Assembly: GCF_005503695.1 (NCBI RefSeq) | Contig: NZ_SCMU01000010.1 | Span: 42,066 to 106,065 of the forward strand | Source: Sphingopyxis sp. 2PD | GTDB lineage: Bacteria; Pseudomonadota; Alphaproteobacteria; Sphingomonadales; Sphingomonadaceae | DNA: 64,000 nucleotides | Reading direction: 5' to 3' | Shown: piece by piece, positions 24,341 through 32,693 of the stretch | Numbering within the stretch: position 1 is the stretch's first letter | Layout: each line of letters starts with the position of its first letter | Notes under the pieces: model-generated | Seen by the model: only the letters and a program-made list of their open reading frames with translations | Told to the model about the DNA's origin: nothing | Database searches by the model: none | Program-made: the position numbers and the translations under genes

Positions 24341-24407
24341 TCTTCACTCCACGCGTCTGGCGAGGCGGCGAATGCGCCGTCCCGCTGAAAATATCTGGCG
24401 CGCCCCG

Positions 24408-24728
24408 CTAGTTGCGCGGCGTCTTTGACAGGCGAATGATGTTCCGAAAGGCCACGATTATGCCCATGAACAACATCACCAACAGACCCCAGGGTGACGT
24501 TTCCGCGAAGCGGTCGATCAGCCAGCCGAACAAGGCGCCGCCGATCAAACCGCCCAGCAGTTCGGCCAGAACGCGGTTGCCGAGCCGATAGTTGGCATCG
24601 GATTCCAGTCCGGCGTTCACCGCGGTCCGTTTTGCCTCTGCGGCTTCGGCCCGGTCCAATCGCTTGTTGAGCGAGACCAGGCGCGAATCCTCTGAGCCAA
24701 GTTCCGGATCGCTGCCGTTCCCCGTCAT
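24408..24728 (-). CDS. atpI: AtpI/AtpZ-type ATP synthase assembly protein
   Basis: The 106-residue protein has a charged N-terminal half (LVSLNKRLDRAEAAEAKR) and two membrane helices: LLGGLIGGALFGWLIDRF and LLVMLFMGIIVAFRNIIRL. That is the layout of AtpI/AtpZ-like proteins, which help assemble the c ring and may bind Mg2+. It is the first gene of the F0 operon. ATG at 24728 follows AGGAGG. Confidence 0.88.
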   Translation of the reverse strand: MTGNGSDPELGSEDSRLVSLNKRLDRAEAAEAKRTAVNAGLESDANYRLGNRVLAELLGGLIGGALFGWLIDRFAETSPWGLLVMLFMGIIVAFRNIIRLSKTPRN

Positions 24729-24778
24729 TTTGTGCCATCCTCCTGAAACAGAACCGGAAAGCCCCGATTCCGCCTGCG

Positions 24779-24800
24779 AAAAAAGGCCCGAAAATTCGGG
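24779..24800 (-). terminator. Terminator-like hairpin in the atp leader (possible attenuator)
   Basis: On the minus strand CCCGA (24800-24796) pairs with TCGGG (24791-24787) around a 4-base loop and is followed by CC and six T residues (24784-24779). It lies downstream of the candidate atp promoter and about 50 bases upstream of atpI. The stem is only 5 bp, so termination may be partial. Confidence 0.4.
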
Positions 24801-24819
24801 GGACCCCTAAGGCGCGGTC

Positions 24820-24848
24820 CGTTTAGGAATGACGCCCGATTAAGTCAA
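24820..24848 (-). promoter_or_regulatory. Candidate sigma-70 promoter of the atp F0 operon
   Basis: On the minus strand TTGACT (24848-24843) and TAAACG (24825-24820) are 17 bases apart. The start of transcription would lie near 24812, giving a leader of about 85 bases before atpI that includes the terminator-like hairpin. Confidence 0.55.
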
Positions 24849-24872
24849 TGCTTGTGCGCAAGTGCACAAAAA

Positions 24873-24900
24873 TGCCGCCGCGTTTAGGGGCGCGGCGGCA
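24873..24900 (-). terminator. Terminator of the ydbH-ynbE-ydbL operon
   Basis: TGCCGCCGCG at 24873-24882 pairs perfectly with 24891-24900 over an 8-base loop. On the minus strand the stem ends in ATTTTTG. It follows the ydbL stop by about 37 bases. Confidence 0.8.
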
Positions 24901-24936
24901 TGTGGCGCCCGCGGGCGCCCTTGAACGATCGTTCGA

Positions 24937-25341
24937 TTACGGACAGCTGGCGTTGCGGACCGGCGGACTCTCGCCGCGCGTCAGCCAGCGGCCGTCGGGC
25001 GCCTGATATTTCTCGCCCGGCTTCGTGTTGGCGATCAGGTTGCAACCGCTCGTAAAAGCGAATTGCTCCACCGTGCTGCCCGTCGCCTGCGCGCGTTCGG
25101 TATAGGCGGCTTTGCGCTTGATATTGAGATCCTGCACCAACGCCCGGATCGCCGGGGTCGGGGTGCTGGCGAAGCCCAGATAGCCGTCGGGCTGCTCGCC
25201 GATCTGGCCCGCGGCGCGCGCCGCGGCATAAGCGGGATCGCGCTGCGCCATCGCTGACGGCACCGCAAGCGCAACGGCGGCGGTCGCCGCGATCGCGGCC
25301 AGCGCCAGTCCGGTCGGTTTCCACATCTTCACACGCATCAT
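24937..25341 (-). CDS. ydbL: YdbL-family (DUF1318) periplasmic protein
   Basis: The 134-residue protein has a signal peptide ending AVPSAMA, then QRDPAYAAARAAGQIGEQPDGYLGF and IKRKAAYTERAQATGSTVEQFAFTSGCNLI, the DUF1318 core. Two cysteines (SGCN and the terminal SCP) may pair. ATG at 25341 follows AGGGA; an in-frame ATG at 25356 overlaps the ynbE stop region and is possible. In E. coli the ydbH-ynbE-ydbL operon makes an envelope bridge, and YdbL is thought to assist YdbH and YnbE. Its position as third gene here is the same. Confidence 0.85.
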   Translation of the reverse strand: MMRVKMWKPTGLALAAIAATAAVALAVPSAMAQRDPAYAAARAAGQIGEQPDGYLGFASTPTPAIRALVQDLNIKRKAAYTERAQATGSTVEQFAFTSGCNLIANTKPGEKYQAPDGRWLTRGESPPVRNASCP

Positions 25342-25355
25342 ATCATTCCCTGTCA

Positions 25356-25571
25356 TCAGAATATCTCGCTATTCTGCTCGATGAGCTTTTTGGCGTCGCC
25401 ATCCAGCCTGTACACCACTTCCTGACGAATGTTGATGTTCAGGTTGATTTCGATCGGCTTGTCGGGCGTTTCGATCTGCACGCAACCGGTTACAGCCGCT
25501 GCACCGATCAGAACCGCCAGACTGCGACCGACCATGGCCCGCCTCCTTGCTCCTGTCTTGGGTGTGTTCAT
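25356..25571 (-). CDS. ynbE: YnbE-family lipoprotein
   Basis: The 71-residue protein has a lipoprotein signal with lipobox VTGC and then a short tail VQIETPDKPIEINLNINIRQEVVYRLD that includes the conserved EINLNINIRQEV of YnbE. In E. coli YnbE is an outer-membrane lipoprotein that multimerises by beta-strand stacking with YdbH. ATG at 25571 overlaps the ydbH stop as ATGA. Confidence 0.87.
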   Translation of the reverse strand: MNTPKTGARRRAMVGRSLAVLIGAAAVTGCVQIETPDKPIEINLNINIRQEVVYRLDGDAKKLIEQNSEIF

Positions 25572-28500
25572 CGCATGGGCTCGCTTTCTGGAGGCTGAAC
25601 GGGCGCAGATCGGGCTTTTTCGGCCGCTTCGGCTTCTTCCTGGGCGCGCATCAGCGCGGGCAGATTTTGTTCGATCAGCAGCGACGGATCGTAAAATCCA
25701 TTCGCCGAGGTCAGCAGTTGGCGGAACGGCGCGGTAATCTTCACGTTGAAGACCAGCGGGATCCTGGCGACCGCATTGGTCAGGAAGTTGCGCGTCGCGC
25801 CCTCGCCCTGCCCCACGCCGCCAAAGCGGATATCGGTCACCATTTCGCCGTCGAGATCCCCGTTCAATATGATCGTCAGATCATCATATTTCAGGCTGCG
25901 GAGCGCACCAAAAGCAAAATTGGCGATCGCACCGAGATTGCGGTTCGACAATTCGCCGACATAGGCCAGTGTGCCGCCACCGGCGCGCGAATCGATGCGT
26001 CCCCCGACGATGCGTCCGCCCAGCCCGCTGAATTCGACCGGCAGGGTGCCGTCGAACTTGCCGGTCGCGTTGATATTCTCGAACCCGAAACTTTGCAGGA
26101 ATACCGCCGCATCGACCCCGACGATGTCGAATGACAGCCGCCGCGTCTGTTCGGCGCCGAAGTCGAGCGTCGTCGGGTGGAGCAACAACTGCCCCCCGGC
26201 AAAGGGCCAGCTGCCACCCTCGACCCGCACGCGATTGTCGCCGAGCAGCTGATATTCGATTTCGCCGTCGAGCACCGGGATGCCGGGATTGATTTCCTTG
26301 ATCTTGGCGATCTGCCCGGGAGCCGAGCGCAGCCCGATCAGATCGTCGAAGGTCAGCGTCGACGTCAGCCCGCTCACCGGGCCGAACGCCGCCGCCAGGC
26401 TGGCGTCGGCGGTGGCAAAGGTGCCGCGGCTGGTTACGCCATCGGCGGTCCATTCGATCCGACCATCGCCGACGACCGACCCGCGCACATTGGCGACGAC
26501 GCCCAGCGCAAGGTTGGTCAACCGGTCGGGCTGGAACCGTTCGTCGAACCGCAGTTCCTTGACGAGCAGATCCGCCGAACCGCTGCCATCGGCCAGCCGG
26601 TGACGAATGATCGCGTCCAGAATCTTCGTGCCGGTCGTACGCTCGTTGAACGCGGCCTTGGCGTCGATCACCCCAGCGGCAAAGCGCAGGCTCGCATCGT
26701 TGCTGATCAGCGGCGCAAAGCGCGCTTCCGGCGCCGCGTCGGTCAGCAGCAGCCCGCCGTCAAGCATCAGCGCGCCATCGGCCCAGCGCCATCCGCCAGC
26801 GATTTCACTCATGTTGAGCGGCACCGCGCCGATCTTGGCGCTGGCATCGCGCAGATCGCCCGCCATGCCCTGTGCGGTGGAACGCCCGCTTATCGCCTGG
26901 GCACTCAAGCGCGTAACGCTATCTCCCTCCCCTAGCCGTAAATCGGCGAGCGCCAGCGACCAGCGCATCGTGGTCAGGTCGATGCTTGCCGGTCCGCTGG
27001 TCACGGCAAACGGCGAATCGCCGCTGGTGCCTCGCAGATTGATGCCCGGAATGCGAATTTGGCCGCGCAGGCCATCCGGCCCCGCGCTCAGCAAGGGCGC
27101 ACCGGGGCGACTGCACAGATTGATCGCGCTGCGACCGACCTGGAAACCCGATATGGCGACGCGATCCGCGCTCACCCGGCTGCATCCCCCATCGAGCGCC
27201 AGCGCGCCGGTCGGCGCCAGAAAGCCGCTCAACGGCACGCTCAGCCGGTCGATACGCCCGCCCGCAAGCGGACCCGACACATCGGCGCGCGTCGCAAACC
27301 GCAGCAGGCCGCTGCGGTCGCCAGAAAAGCGCACCGGTGCCAGCGCGAGGCGCGCGGTGCCCGCCTGATAGGGGTCGAAGCTCGCTACACCGGTCATCGA
27401 ACCGTCGCTACGGCGATCGAGGTTGACCGAACCGGCGGGCAGATCGCCGCCGCCGAAACGCCAGCGCCCGGCAGCGACAACCGTCGGCTGTGGCGCGCCA
27501 TAACCATAGCTGATGCGGCTGTCGGCGCTGCCGGTGAAGCGGGCGCCGCTAGCGCTCGTCAATTGCGGCGCGATCAGGTCGATGCGGGCAAGACTGCCCT
27601 CCCCGGCCAGGGCGAACGACGCGCCGCCCCCGACATCGGCGAGCATCCGGCTGACCGCCGCGGCTGCCTTAGCCGCGAGTGGGCCAAGCGGCGTTTCGTC
27701 CAGGTTACGCGCGCCGTTCACAAGCGCGCGCCGCATCGCCGCACTGCCGCTCGCGCGGGCGAAACGGATTTGACCGTCCAGTTTCGGCGCGGAGCGCCCG
27801 ACCACACCCTGTGCATCGACGTTTACCGTCTGGGCGGTGAAATCCGAACCGCGGACGCGCGCCATGGCGGCGTCGATATTCAGCTTGGTCGCCGCCGCAT
27901 CGCCGTCGAACCTGGCGAGCACGCCCACCCGGTCCGCTTCGAGCGCACCCGCGATAAGTTTCGCGACACTGGCGTCGGCTTCGCCCTTCCAGCTTTGCAG
28001 ATCCTCCGACAACGAGAGGTCAAGCGCGATCTGCGGCGACGCCGCCGCGATGCCGCCCTCGGCGCACGACAGGCTTTGGCCGCGCAAGGGACCGACGAGT
28101 TGGGGGCGGACGTCGCGCACCAGCAGTGTGCCATAGAAGCTGACGTCCTTACCATTGCACCCCGCGGCGGCGACGCGCGGCGCGACGAGCGCCAGTTTGC
28201 CGGTGAAATCGCGGCGGAGGTTGCCGCCGCCGTTCAGTGCGGCGCCGACATTGCCCCACGGCGTGTCGACCCGCGCGCGCGCGTCGCGCAGCACGACGGT
28301 CAGGTCGGGCAAGGCAAAGGGGTCGGTGCTCGTCGGGTCGCGAAACTTGTCGAGCGCCCCGAACGAGAGCCGCCCTCCCGAAAAACCGCCGTAGAGCCGA
28401 ACCCCCTCGGCGCGGATCTCGGTGACATAGGGGCCGGACCAGCCATAACCCAGCAATACCTCGACCTTTTTCGCCGTCAGGTCGGGATTTTCGGGATCGC

Positions 28501-28756
28501 CAATCACGACATTCGACAGCCGCTCGCTGCGGAACCCGATCGCGTCGATGCGATATTGCGCCGGAACGCCCCTGCTGCCCAATTCATCGCTGATGAAGCG
28601 GTCGGCGATCGGTTCGCGGGCAATCCATATCCCCGCGATCACGACGATGACCGCGCCCGCGGTCAGCCAGCGCTTTTTGAACAGCAGCGTGCGATGCCGC
28701 CACCTTGGCTTCGGGCTATGGTCGGCTTCGCTCACGGTGCGGACGACCTCAGCCAA
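25568..28756 (-). CDS. ydbH: YdbH-family AsmA-like envelope bridge protein
   Basis: The 1062-residue protein has a cytoplasmic N-terminus, one membrane helix (WLTAGAVIVVIAGIWIA, about 30-46), and a long periplasmic beta-rich body with no catalytic motif. Its C-terminal part (LGGRIVGGRIDSRAGGGTLAYVGELSN and DLDGEMVTDIRFGGVGQGEGATRNFL) matches the YdbH/DUF3971-type region. E. coli YdbH joins TamB and YhdP in moving phospholipid to the outer membrane. The start is given as TTG at 28756; GTG at 28735, with TGAGG upstream, is a good alternative that removes 7 residues. Confidence 0.85.
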   Translation of the reverse strand: MAEVVRTVSEADHSPKPRWRHRTLLFKKRWLTAGAVIVVIAGIWIAREPIADRFISDELGSRGVPAQYRIDAIGFRSERLSNVVIGDPENPDLTAKKVEVLLGYGWSGPYVTEIRAEGVRLYGGFSGGRLSFGALDKFRDPTSTDPFALPDLTVVLRDARARVDTPWGNVGAALNGGGNLRRDFTGKLALVAPRVAAAGCNGKDVSFYGTLLVRDVRPQLVGPLRGQSLSCAEGGIAAASPQIALDLSLSEDLQSWKGEADASVAKLIAGALEADRVGVLARFDGDAAATKLNIDAAMARVRGSDFTAQTVNVDAQGVVGRSAPKLDGQIRFARASGSAAMRRALVNGARNLDETPLGPLAAKAAAAVSRMLADVGGGASFALAGEGSLARIDLIAPQLTSASGARFTGSADSRISYGYGAPQPTVVAAGRWRFGGGDLPAGSVNLDRRSDGSMTGVASFDPYQAGTARLALAPVRFSGDRSGLLRFATRADVSGPLAGGRIDRLSVPLSGFLAPTGALALDGGCSRVSADRVAISGFQVGRSAINLCSRPGAPLLSAGPDGLRGQIRIPGINLRGTSGDSPFAVTSGPASIDLTTMRWSLALADLRLGEGDSVTRLSAQAISGRSTAQGMAGDLRDASAKIGAVPLNMSEIAGGWRWADGALMLDGGLLLTDAAPEARFAPLISNDASLRFAAGVIDAKAAFNERTTGTKILDAIIRHRLADGSGSADLLVKELRFDERFQPDRLTNLALGVVANVRGSVVGDGRIEWTADGVTSRGTFATADASLAAAFGPVSGLTSTLTFDDLIGLRSAPGQIAKIKEINPGIPVLDGEIEYQLLGDNRVRVEGGSWPFAGGQLLLHPTTLDFGAEQTRRLSFDIVGVDAAVFLQSFGFENINATGKFDGTLPVEFSGLGGRIVGGRIDSRAGGGTLAYVGELSNRNLGAIANFAFGALRSLKYDDLTIILNGDLDGEMVTDIRFGGVGQGEGATRNFLTNAVARIPLVFNVKITAPFRQLLTSANGFYDPSLLIEQNLPALMRAQEEAEAAEKARSAPVQPPESEPMR

Positions 28757-28925
28757 GTCGTGTCAGCGGATGACGTCATGGCGTCCACTCGTCCTCCGGT
28801 CCGACCCATAATCCTGGCAGCAACGCCGGAAATCCCGTTTCGCTGCAACAAATTGGTCCGGATTGCCATCATCTGTGTCCTATGCCCGTTGAGTGCGGCT
28901 CACAAGGCGGTTATTCGGCGGACCG

Positions 28926-29636
28926 ATGGCTAATGCCGACACGCCTGCGCCTGTGCCCGATCTGGCCCCCGACCATGCGGGCCATCGCTCGCGGCTCCGC
29001 GGGCGGCTGATCGGTGGCGACGCCGATGGGATGGCCGATTACGAGCTGGTCGAATATCTCCTCGCGCTGGCGATCCCGCGCCGCGATACCAAGCCACTGG
29101 CCAAGGCGTTGCTGCGCGAATTCGGCTCGCTGGCTCAGCTGATCAGCGCCGATCCCGAATCGCTGCGCCGCGTCGATGGGCTGGGCGAATCGGGCATCGC
29201 GGCGCTCAAGATTGTCCAGACCGCCAGCCTGCGGCTGTTGAAGGGCGGGTTTCGCGACAAGCCCCTGCTTTCCAGCTGGGACGCGCTGCTCGACTGGCTG
29301 CGCGCCGACATGGGGCCGATCGACATAGAACGTGTGCGCGTCCTCTACCTGAACGCCCGCAACATGCTGATCCGCGACGAACTCGCCAGCGAGGGTTCGA
29401 TCGACCAATCGGCAATCTATGTTCGCGAGGTGATCAAGCGCGCGCTGGAACTCGGCGCGTCGGCGATCATCCTCGTCCATAATCACCCCAGCGGCAGCCC
29501 CGAACCAAGCCGACAGGACATCGCGATCACCCGCGAAATCGCCGATGCGGGCGCGCGCCTGGGGATCGTCCTGCACGATCATATCATCATCGGCGGTTCG
29601 GAATATCGCAGCTTCCGCGCGATGGGACTTCTCTAA
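28926..29636 (+). CDS. radC: RadC-family JAB/MPN protein
   Basis: The 236-residue protein has an N-terminal helix-hairpin-helix-like region (RRVDGLGESGIAALKI), and a C-terminal JAMM/MPN+ domain with H185-N-H187-P-S-G and the metal-ligand Asp in SRQDIAITREI. RadC proteins were once linked to DNA repair; their true biochemical role is unsettled. ATG at 28926 is preferred; GTG at 28893 would add 11 residues. It is divergent to ydbH, with 169 bases between starts. Confidence 0.88.
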   Translation: MANADTPAPVPDLAPDHAGHRSRLRGRLIGGDADGMADYELVEYLLALAIPRRDTKPLAKALLREFGSLAQLISADPESLRRVDGLGESGIAALKIVQTASLRLLKGGFRDKPLLSSWDALLDWLRADMGPIDIERVRVLYLNARNMLIRDELASEGSIDQSAIYVREVIKRALELGASAIILVHNHPSGSPEPSRQDIAITREIADAGARLGIVLHDHIIIGGSEYRSFRAMGLL

Positions 29637-29762
29637 CCGCCGGGTCGTCGACGCGCCGTATTTGACTTCGCCCGTGCGCTGCGACATCATTCAGGCCATG
29701 CAGATCCGGCGCGGCCTTCTTCGCTTCCGTTTCCACGGGGGACAACTTCTCGCGGGCCTTTA

Positions 29763-29799
29763 GCCCCGGGTTCCGGCGCACTTGCCCCGAACCCGGGGC
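29763..29799. terminator. Inverted repeat after radC, weak terminator candidate
   Basis: GCCCCGGGTTC at 29763-29773 is the exact complement of 29789-29799, with 15 bases between. It lies in the 229-base gap between radC and the Rnk-like gene, and is followed by only a mild pyrimidine run. Apart from this I see no gene or clear promoter in the gap. Confidence 0.4.
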
Positions 29800-29865
29800 A
29801 ACCTTCCTTTGCAACACTGCTGCGCGCGATTCCGATCGCCGCGCCTCAGCCGGAAAGCTCGTGCC

Positions 29866-30264
29866 ATGTCATATACCCAGGCCGCGAGGCCGCACATCCA
29901 TATGATCGACAGCGATGCCGACATATTGACCGAACTCACGCTGTTAAAGCAGCGCGATTCGCTCAACCTTTACGAAGGCTTGCTCGATGAAATCGATCGC
30001 GCGACGATTTGTAGCCGTTCCGACATTCCATCCGACGTCGTCACAATGGGGTCGGAGGTGACCTTTGTCGACGCGACGAACGGCGCCGAGCGATCGGTGC
30101 GCCTAGTCTACCCGGGTGACGCCGATATCGCCGCTGGCCGCATCTCGATCCTGACGCCGGTCGGCGCGGGCCTGATTGGCCTCAGCGTCGGCCAGTCGAT
30201 CAGCTGGCCCGACCGCAGCGGCGACGATCATGAGCTGAGAATCGTTTCGGTGCGGCAGCCTTAG
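29866..30264 (+). CDS. rnk: Rnk-like GreA/GreB-family transcription factor
   Basis: The 132-residue protein lacks the full GreA coiled coil but has a C-terminal GreA/GreB-type FKBP-like domain: VTMGSEVTFVDATNGAERSVRLVYPGDADIAAGRISILTPVGAGLIGLSVGQSISW. This is the pattern of Rnk (regulator of nucleoside diphosphate kinase), an RNA-polymerase-binding relative of GreA. ATG at 29866 is chosen from the usual start of the conserved region. It converges on the EF-hand gene. Confidence 0.82.
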   Translation: MSYTQAARPHIHMIDSDADILTELTLLKQRDSLNLYEGLLDEIDRATICSRSDIPSDVVTMGSEVTFVDATNGAERSVRLVYPGDADIAAGRISILTPVGAGLIGLSVGQSISWPDRSGDDHELRIVSVRQP

Positions 30265-30283
30265 GCTTTCGCGCGCACAGCGA

Positions 30284-30313
30284 TGCGGCCGCCGGATCGC
30301 TCCGACGGCCGCA
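30284..30313. terminator. Hairpin between convergent rnk-like and EF-hand genes
   Basis: TGCGGCCG at 30284-30291 pairs with 30306-30313, and CGGA/TCCG inside continues the stem past one mismatch. No U run follows, so its efficiency is doubtful. Confidence 0.45.
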
Positions 30314-30333
30314 CCACCCCGCGGGAAGCCTGT

Positions 30334-30807
30334 TCAGGCGCCGCGCGAAAGGAAACCGGTCAGCTCGGTCTTGTTGACCGCGCCCGATTTGTCGCCATCG
30401 GCGGCGGCAAACGCCTGCCCGATCCACGTCTTCACCTCAGCCGACTCGGTGTCGACGGTCGGTTCGGTGGCGGCGCGGAGTTTTTTCATCCACGCCGAAA
30501 ATTCGGCCTCGTTCAGATCGCCATTGGCATCGCCGTCATAGGTCGGAAATTCCTTGTCGACGATCTGCGCGATCTGGCTCGGCGTTGCCGGGGCGCCCGC
30601 GGCGGGAGCCGGTTCGGTCGCCGTCGGCGGCGCCGAAGCGTCGGGGGCCGGAGCCGGGGCGGGCTCAGCCGGCATCGTCGTGTCGGGCGTCGTTGCCGGT
30701 TCGGCAGCGGTCGTCGGGGCGGCAGGATCGGCCGCCGGGGGGGTCGTCTGCGCCAGCGCCGGGAAACTCACAGCGGCGGCACCGATCAAAAGCATCTGTT
30801 TCAACAT
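30334..30807 (-). CDS. Exported EF-hand calcium-binding protein
   Basis: The 157-residue protein has a signal peptide (MLKQMLLIGAAAVSFPALA, then QTT), an Ala/Pro/Thr-rich linker (about 22-75), and two complete 12-residue EF-hand loops: D91-G-D-A-N-G-D-L-N-E-A-E102 and D137-G-D-K-S-G-A-V-N-K-T-E148. It probably binds Ca2+ in the periplasm; its partner is unknown. ATG at 30807 follows AGGAGAATAACC. It lies 31 bases downstream of a smaller paralogue with an almost identical signal peptide. Confidence 0.85.
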   Translation of the reverse strand: MLKQMLLIGAAAVSFPALAQTTPPAADPAAPTTAAEPATTPDTTMPAEPAPAPAPDASAPPTATEPAPAAGAPATPSQIAQIVDKEFPTYDGDANGDLNEAEFSAWMKKLRAATEPTVDTESAEVKTWIGQAFAAADGDKSGAVNKTELTGFLSRGA

Positions 30808-30838
30808 GGTTATTCTCCTAATTTGTTCGTCGGGGGGA

Positions 30839-31111
30839 TTATTCCGGGACCGGTTCGGGCGTCGGCTCGGGCTCCGGAGCGGGTTGGTCAGCCGGCGGGT
30901 TCGGCTCGGCTGCCGGGGGTGTGTCGGTCGGCATGGCGTCCTCAGTCGGCGCCGTGCCGTCGGTCGGCTTGGCATCATCGGCGGGCTTTTCATCCGGCGC
31001 GGGTGCCATGGTGTCGATCGGGGCAGGTTTCTCACCCGTCGGGGCAGTGGTCTGCGCCAGCGCGGGGAAGCTCACCGCCGCGGCGCCGATCAAAAGCATA
31101 TGTTTCAGCAT
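30839..31111 (-). CDS. Small exported Pro/Ala-rich protein, paralogue of the EF-hand gene without EF-hands
   Basis: The 90-residue product starts MLKHMLLIGAAAVSFPALAQ, identical to the neighbouring EF-hand protein over the first 20 residues except H4 for Q4. The rest is a Pro/Glu/Ala/Asp-rich low-complexity tail ending PEPVPE, and contains no EF-hand. It looks like a tandem-duplication product that lost the calcium-binding domain, or a short acidic periplasmic protein in its own right. ATG at 31111 follows AAAGGAGAATTTC. Confidence 0.7.
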   Translation of the reverse strand: MLKHMLLIGAAAVSFPALAQTTAPTGEKPAPIDTMAPAPDEKPADDAKPTDGTAPTEDAMPTDTPPAAEPNPPADQPAPEPEPTPEPVPE

Positions 31112-31307
31112 GAAATTCTCCTTTCGCGGCGACTTTTGAGGCTTGGGGCCGGTCGCCTGTTCTGATGGGGCATGAAAGCAACCGCCGGGTTTGGGCATGG
31201 TTGCCGGTCTGCGGCATTTGGCGAAACGCCCCGTCCCTGCTACGGGGCGCCCCGGCGCGGTTCCGCAGGGATTCCGCGATGGAGCGCCCTAAAAGAAAGG
31301 AAATTCA
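31112..31307. other. Leader region of purB, no gene
   Basis: This 196-base gap separates two divergent starts. It contains a hairpin at about 31229-31250 (GCCCCGT with ACGGGGC), but no tRNA, riboswitch or reading frame I can support. Promoters for purB and the small exported genes presumably lie here. Confidence 0.4.
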
Positions 31308-32624
31308 ATGGTTCCGCGTTACGCCAGGCCGGAAATGACCGCGATCTGGTCAGCCGAGAATCGCTTTCGCATCTGGTTCGAGATCGAAGCGCACGCCACC
31401 GACGCCCTTGCCGAGCTTGGAACCGTGCCGAAATCCGCTGCGAAGGCCTTGTGGGATTGGTGGGCGACAAATCCCGTCATCGACGTCGCCGCGATCGACG
31501 CGATCGAGGCGGTCACCAAACATGACGTCATCGCCTTTCTGACCTGGGTGTCGGAAAACGTCGGCGAAGAAGCACGCTTCATGCACCAGGGCATGACCAG
31601 CTCCGACGTTCTCGACACCTGCCTTGCGGTCCAGCTGGCGCAGGCCGCCGACCTATTGATCGCCGACCTTGATGCGCTGCTCGCCGCGATCAAGCGCCGC
31701 GCCTTTGAACATAAGCTGACCCCGACGATCGGTCGCAGCCATGGCATCCACGCCGAGCCGGTAACCTTCGGCCTCAAATTGGCGCAGGCTTATGCCGAAT
31801 TCGACCGCTGCAAGGCGCGCCTGATCGCCGCCCGCGCCGAAGTCGCCACCTGCGCCATTTCGGGCGCCGTCGGCACCTTCGCCAACATCGACCCGCGCGT
31901 AGAGGCGCATGTCGCGGCCAAGCTCGGCCTGTCGATCGAACCCGTCTCGACGCAGGTCATCCCGCGCGATCGCCATGCGATGTTCTTTGCCACGCTCGGC
32001 GTCGTTGCCGGATCGATCGAACGCCTCGCGACCGAAGTCCGCCACCTTCAGCGCACCGAAGTTCTCGAAGCCGAGGAATATTTCTCGCCAGGGCAAAAGG
32101 GTTCGTCGGCGATGCCGCACAAGCGCAACCCGGTGCTGACCGAAAATCTCACCGGCCTCGCGCGCATGGTGCGCAGCGCGGTCGTTCCGGCGCTGGAAAA
32201 TGTCGCGCTCTGGCACGAACGCGACATCAGCCATTCGTCGGTCGAACGCTTCATCGGTCCCGATGCGACGATCACCCTCGACTTCGCGCTTGGTCGCCTG
32301 ACCGGGGTTGTCGACAAGCTGCTCGTCTATCCCGAACGGATGCAGAAGAACCTCGACCGCATGGGCGGCCTTGTCCATTCGCAGCGCGTTTTGCTGGCGC
32401 TGACGCAGGCGGGAGCAAGCCGGGAAGACAGCTATCTGCTGGTCCAGCGCAACGCGATGCGGGTTTGGGAAAGCGACGGCCAACTGTCGCTGCTCGACCT
32501 GCTGAAGGCCGATGCGGACGTCACCGCGCGGCTGTCAGCGGATCAGCTGACGGAACTTTTCGACCTCGGCTATCATATGAAACATGTCGACACGATCTTC
32601 GACCGGGTTTTCGGCTCCGCGTAA
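31308..32624 (+). CDS. purB: Adenylosuccinate lyase
   Basis: The 438-residue fumarase/aspartase-superfamily enzyme has the signature GSSAMPHKRNP (about 265-275) and an active-site MTSSDVLDT and SHGIHAEPVTFG. It begins VPRYARPEMTAIWSAENRFRIWFEIEAHA, the usual PurB N-terminus. It acts twice in AMP synthesis: on SAICAR and on adenylosuccinate. ATG at 31308 follows AAGAAAGG. It appears monocistronic. Confidence 0.96.
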   Translation: MVPRYARPEMTAIWSAENRFRIWFEIEAHATDALAELGTVPKSAAKALWDWWATNPVIDVAAIDAIEAVTKHDVIAFLTWVSENVGEEARFMHQGMTSSDVLDTCLAVQLAQAADLLIADLDALLAAIKRRAFEHKLTPTIGRSHGIHAEPVTFGLKLAQAYAEFDRCKARLIAARAEVATCAISGAVGTFANIDPRVEAHVAAKLGLSIEPVSTQVIPRDRHAMFFATLGVVAGSIERLATEVRHLQRTEVLEAEEYFSPGQKGSSAMPHKRNPVLTENLTGLARMVRSAVVPALENVALWHERDISHSSVERFIGPDATITLDFALGRLTGVVDKLLVYPERMQKNLDRMGGLVHSQRVLLALTQAGASREDSYLLVQRNAMRVWESDGQLSLLDLLKADADVTARLSADQLTELFDLGYHMKHVDTIFDRVFGSA

Positions 32625-32693
32625 CGCGGGGTGGAAACCCGCTGGAAACTCGCATAGGGTCGGCGGACCCAAGCGAATGAGGAGCAGACGATA

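Noticed and set aside
26607..28933. Long open frames on the plus strand opposite ydbH.
   Set aside because: They are antisense frames kept open by high GC. They have no domain pattern, and ydbH on the minus strand reads as a coherent family member.
30508..31035. A single longer gene formed by joining the EF-hand frame with the sequence upstream.
   Set aside because: The signal peptide and ribosome-binding site at 30807 fix the start. The upstream frame is antisense-like low-complexity and overlaps the small exported gene in another frame.
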